Origin: SpSt-398 sp041752235
GTDB taxonomy: Bacteria; Bacteroidota; Bacteroidia; Chitinophagales; Chitinophagaceae
Reading direction: 5' to 3'
DNA: 64,000 nt
Assembly: GCA_041752235.1 (NCBI GenBank)
Contig: JBGSHM010000007.1
Coordinates: forward strand, 1 to 64,000
Shown: one piece after another, positions 61,308 to 64,000 of the stretch
Numbering within the stretch: position 1 is the first letter of the stretch
How the letters are laid out: each line of letters begins with the position of its first letter
Translations under genes and position numbers: made by a program
Notes under the pieces: model-generated
Databases searched by the model: none
What the model was told of the DNA's origin: nothing
Seen by the model: the letters and a program-made list of their open reading frames with translations, nothing else

Positions 61308-64000
61308 TTACAGTCCTACACTTACACCCATGGTAAATACGCGCAGCGCGGGGTAAACCGCACCGGTTAAGATACCGGTAAACACTTCGGGGTCGTAGCC
61401 TTTGAAACTATACCATGTATGCAGGTTTTGCGCCTGAGCAAAAACACGCAGGTGGGTCATATCCCATTTCCCCAGTAATTTGTTGGGCAGTGAATAACTC
61501 AGGGTCAGGTTCCGGAACCGGAGAAAATCACCCTTCTCCAGAAAGCGCGTGGTAGCTGCCTGGAAATCACTAAAGGGCGAAGGAATATCCGTTATATCTC
61601 CTGGGTTCTGCCATTCGCGCAACAGGTCGCGGTTCAGATTGGAAAACCAGTATTGAGGGTTCTCTACATCCACCCGGGCCTGATTGAACACCTGGTAACC
61701 GTATTGATAAGTGAAAAGGGCGGAAAGTTCCACTCCTTTGTAGGAAACAGAAGTCCCGAAGCCCCCAAATCCTTTGGGATCAAATTGTCCAACGATCACC
61801 GCATCCGAAGGATCATATACATTGGTAATGGTCTTTCCATCTGCCTTCAGATATAGGGCATCCCCATTGTCCGGATCAACCCCGGCATAGCGTACCAGAT
61901 AAATACTGTTGGCCACGGAACCAATACGGTTGATATTGATACCGGAGATGATTTCATTATTGCCATCCAGGGCTTTGATGATACTCTGGTTGCCTGTCCA
62001 GTTTGCAAACACATTCAGATTCCATCCACCCTGGTTTACCAGGTTGTAATCAAGAGAGATTTCAATACCCCGGTTCTGCAATTGTCCCAGATTGGTCAGG
62101 ATGCTTCCCACACCATTGGTAGAAGAAAGCAGGCGGTTGAGGTACAAGCCCCGGGTAATACTATTGAATAATTCAATTGTACCGGAAAGCCGGTTTTTCA
62201 TCGTGGTAAATTCTACACCCAGGTTGGCGGTGGTTCTGGTTTCCCAACTCAACTGGTCCTTTCTCAGGTTGACCAATGACAATCCGGGTGCACCATTGTA
62301 AGAAACGGGACCAAACTGTTCGAGCGCCTCATATGAATTACCAATATCCGCATTACCTGCAGAACCGTAGCTGAATTTGAGTTTGAGGTTATTGAACACC
62401 TGTTGTTGTTGCATAAAGGGTTCGGCGGTGACAGCCCAGCCCAAACCAATTCCACCATAGTTGACAAACTTGTTGCCTTCGGCCAATCGGGAACTTCCAT
62501 CCCTTCTTCCGGTCAGGTTGACAAAGTATTTTCCCTGATAGTCATAATTGGCGATGGTAAAATAAGAAAGCAAGGCATCTTCAGTGGCATTTCCATTCAC
62601 CACCGGGATATAATTATTGGTGGCATTGCCGGGGGTAATACCCGAGGCATTGCGAATGGGGCCAACCAAACCAAAACCAAAGAAACCATTGGTCTCGGTC
62701 TTGCGCTTGACGATCTCCTGGTAAAGCCCGACTCCCCAATTGTGGTCACCTGATTTTCTTTCGTATTGCAGGGAAGTGGTCCCCGTGGTACGCACTCTTC
62801 TCAGATTGGTTACTTGCAGGGCACCTCCGCCACCGGGGACCACATTATTTTCCTGTGTGTTGCGGTCAATGTAATTCTCTCCCTGATTATCGGTAAAATC
62901 AATACCCCATTGGGTACGGGCAGTCAGTCCTTTCATAAAAGGGGCCCGGTATTCAATACTGGCCACGCCAATGCCTTTGAGTTGCTTGTTCTTATTGGTA
63001 TTCAGAAAAAGTTCAGGTAAGGGGTTGGGGTTTCCACCTGGGTCAAGGAGGTTATAGCTGCCATCGGGTAAATAAGGGGTGATATAGGGAAGGGTCCATC
63101 GATAGGCATTCAATGGGGTGGAGATGATATTGTCATTCTCGTCGGTATTCGTCGCGTTAGATACACCCAGGGTAGTAGACAGACTAAATTTTACCGCACC
63201 GGCTGTATGATCCAGATTGACCCGGCCGGTATAACGGCGAAGGGATGTAGCCCGTACGAGCCCTTGTTGGTTAAAGACCGAACCGGAAAGAAAGAATCGG
63301 GTCTTATCGTTTCCGCCGGTAGCACTCAATATATGTTGTTGGGTCCTGGCCTTACGGAAAACAGCATCGTCCCAATTGGCAACAATTTTAGCCAGACTGT
63401 CCACATCATCCGGTGACCAACCAAAGGGATTGAGTCCATCGGGGCGGTCATAGAACAATTCATAATCCAATTTTTCCCTCGAAGTCATCAGATCCAATTG
63501 ACTTTTGGGAAGGGTTTGCGTGCCATATTGAAAATCATAACTCAATCGGGTCTTTGCATTTTTACCCCGGCGCGTTGTGATTACGATCACTCCATTGGCA
63601 CCACGTGACCCATATTGGGCAGTGGCGACCGCGTCTTTCAATACATTGTAGGTTTCGATATCAGCCGGATTGATTCCCTGGAAGTCAGCCCCGGTCACTT
63701 GAATTCCGTCAACTATATAGAGGGGTTGGGTACCACCCAGTACAGAACCCTTTCCGCGTATGGTAACCGATGCGGCAGAGCCTGGTTGACCACTTTGACT
63801 TTGGATCAACAGGCCCGGTGAACGTCCCTGTAATAGCTGATCAAAAGAACCAATGGGTTGCAGGTTGACATCGGAACCGGATATACGGGCGACAGAACCC
63901 GTGTATTGTTTCCGGGTTTGTGTGGTATAACCGGTTACAACCACTTCCTGCAAATTGGCCAGGATCGGTTCGAGGGTTACATCCAGGGTAGTGGCATTGG
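61308..64000 (-). CDS. SusC/RagA family TonB-linked outer-membrane protein, 5' end beyond the window
   Basis: Partial: about 897 codons are visible and the frame stays open to position 64000 (TTLDVTLEPILANLQEVVVT). The plug starts at EVVVTGYTTQTRKQYTGSVA and holds the SusC signature IVDGIQVTGADFQGINPADI with VLKDAVATAQYGSRGANGVI-VITT. The barrel runs to YPALRVFTMGVSVGL at the C-terminus. It forms the channel for the SusD partner. No sugar-degrading enzyme is in view to suggest the ligand. Confidence 0.95.
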   Translation of the reverse strand, partial: NATTLDVTLEPILANLQEVVVTGYTTQTRKQYTGSVARISGSDVNLQPIGSFDQLLQGRSPGLLIQSQSGQPGSAASVTIRGKGSVLGGTQPLYIVDGIQVTGADFQGINPADIETYNVLKDAVATAQYGSRGANGVIVITTRRGKNAKTRLSYDFQYGTQTLPKSQLDLMTSREKLDYELFYDRPDGLNPFGWSPDDVDSLAKIVANWDDAVFRKARTQQHILSATGGNDKTRFFLSGSVFNQQGLVRATSLRRYTGRVNLDHTAGAVKFSLSTTLGVSNATNTDENDNIISTPLNAYRWTLPYITPYLPDGSYNLLDPGGNPNPLPELFLNTNKNKQLKGIGVASIEYRAPFMKGLTARTQWGIDFTDNQGENYIDRNTQENNVVPGGGGALQVTNLRRVRTTGTTSLQYERKSGDHNWGVGLYQEIVKRKTETNGFFGFGLVGPIRNASGITPGNATNNYIPVVNGNATEDALLSYFTIANYDYQGKYFVNLTGRRDGSSRLAEGNKFVNYGGIGLGWAVTAEPFMQQQQVFNNLKLKFSYGSAGNADIGNSYEALEQFGPVSYNGAPGLSLVNLRKDQLSWETRTTANLGVEFTTMKNRLSGTIELFNSITRGLYLNRLLSSTNGVGSILTNLGQLQNRGIEISLDYNLVNQGGWNLNVFANWTGNQSIIKALDGNNEIISGININRIGSVANSIYLVRYAGVDPDNGDALYLKADGKTITNVYDPSDAVIVGQFDPKGFGGFGTSVSYKGVELSALFTYQYGYQVFNQARVDVENPQYWFSNLNRDLLREWQNPGDITDIPSPFSDFQAATTRFLEKGDFLRFRNLTLSYSLPNKLLGKWDMTHLRVFAQAQNLHTWYSFKGYDPEVFTGILTGAVYPALRVFTMGVSVGL

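Noticed and set aside
1..64000. tRNA, rRNA, riboswitch or phage genes
   Set aside because: No cloverleaf, rRNA motif, known aptamer core or phage structural gene was recognised; a covariance-model scan would be needed to exclude small RNAs.

Overview
The window reads as chromosomal DNA of a Bacteroidota bacterium, most likely Chitinophagaceae or a close relative. Support comes from type IX secretion (T9SS) sorting domains, PorP/SprF proteins, PKD-rich gliding-type adhesins, a SusC/SusD operon, Bacteroidota promoters (TTG, about 19-21 bp, TAnnTTTG), few Shine-Dalgarno sites and a zinc-site-less Tgt of the Bacteroidota type. No phage, plasmid, integrase, transposase, CRISPR array, tRNA or rRNA was seen.

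Layout. 1-10.6 kb: a LamG/T9SS surface protein (-), recG behind a long repeat hairpin, a PKD/CHU_C adhesin followed by PorP/SprF, a GxxExxY nuclease-like gene between inverted repeats, and an outer-membrane protein. 10.7-17.3 kb: symporter, LOG protein, O-methyltransferase, LysM glucosaminidase, hpt, VWA protein. 17.3-29.3 kb, mostly (-): grpE-dnaJ, an RlmI-like methyltransferase (+), a small T9SS protein, a peroxiredoxin, a second PKD/CHU_C plus PorP/SprF module with about 15 PKD repeats, a lipoprotein, DinB, YitT. 29.4-41.8 kb: Nif3-like, zinc-ribbon coiled coil, recN, fabI, two glycosyltransferases, DUF2795, two solitary ABC ATPases around a cobalamin adenosyltransferase, divergent gatC/trpS, deoxynucleoside kinase, DUF922. 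41.9-53.2 kb: pckA, aminopeptidase P, pssA-purS-rsmI, PepSY-like, M1 peptidase, response regulator, rsmG, glycosyltransferase, tgt. 53.3-64 kb: TonB-dependent receptor, LptF/LptG permease, citrate synthase, and a SusC-SusD-DUF1735 operon (-) whose third gene is frameshifted at a G7 tract and whose susC runs off the right edge.

The most striking feature lies between the genes. Nearly every sizeable gap holds one of about eight families of short-period repeats, mostly arranged as near-perfect inverted pairs that would fold into hairpins. The best cases are: a 185-bp nested inverted repeat between gatC and trpS whose outer ends are the two mirrored promoters; two perfect 46-bp palindromes around one lipoprotein gene; related ~36-bp inverted repeats around the GxxExxY gene; and the same ~9-bp tandem repeat, in the same orientation, at the junction of both PKD-PorP modules. 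A second theme is TAnnTTTG boxes only 4-7 nt before start codons, implying leaderless or nearly leaderless mRNAs; this also changes several gene starts (recG, the O-methyltransferase, the small T9SS protein).
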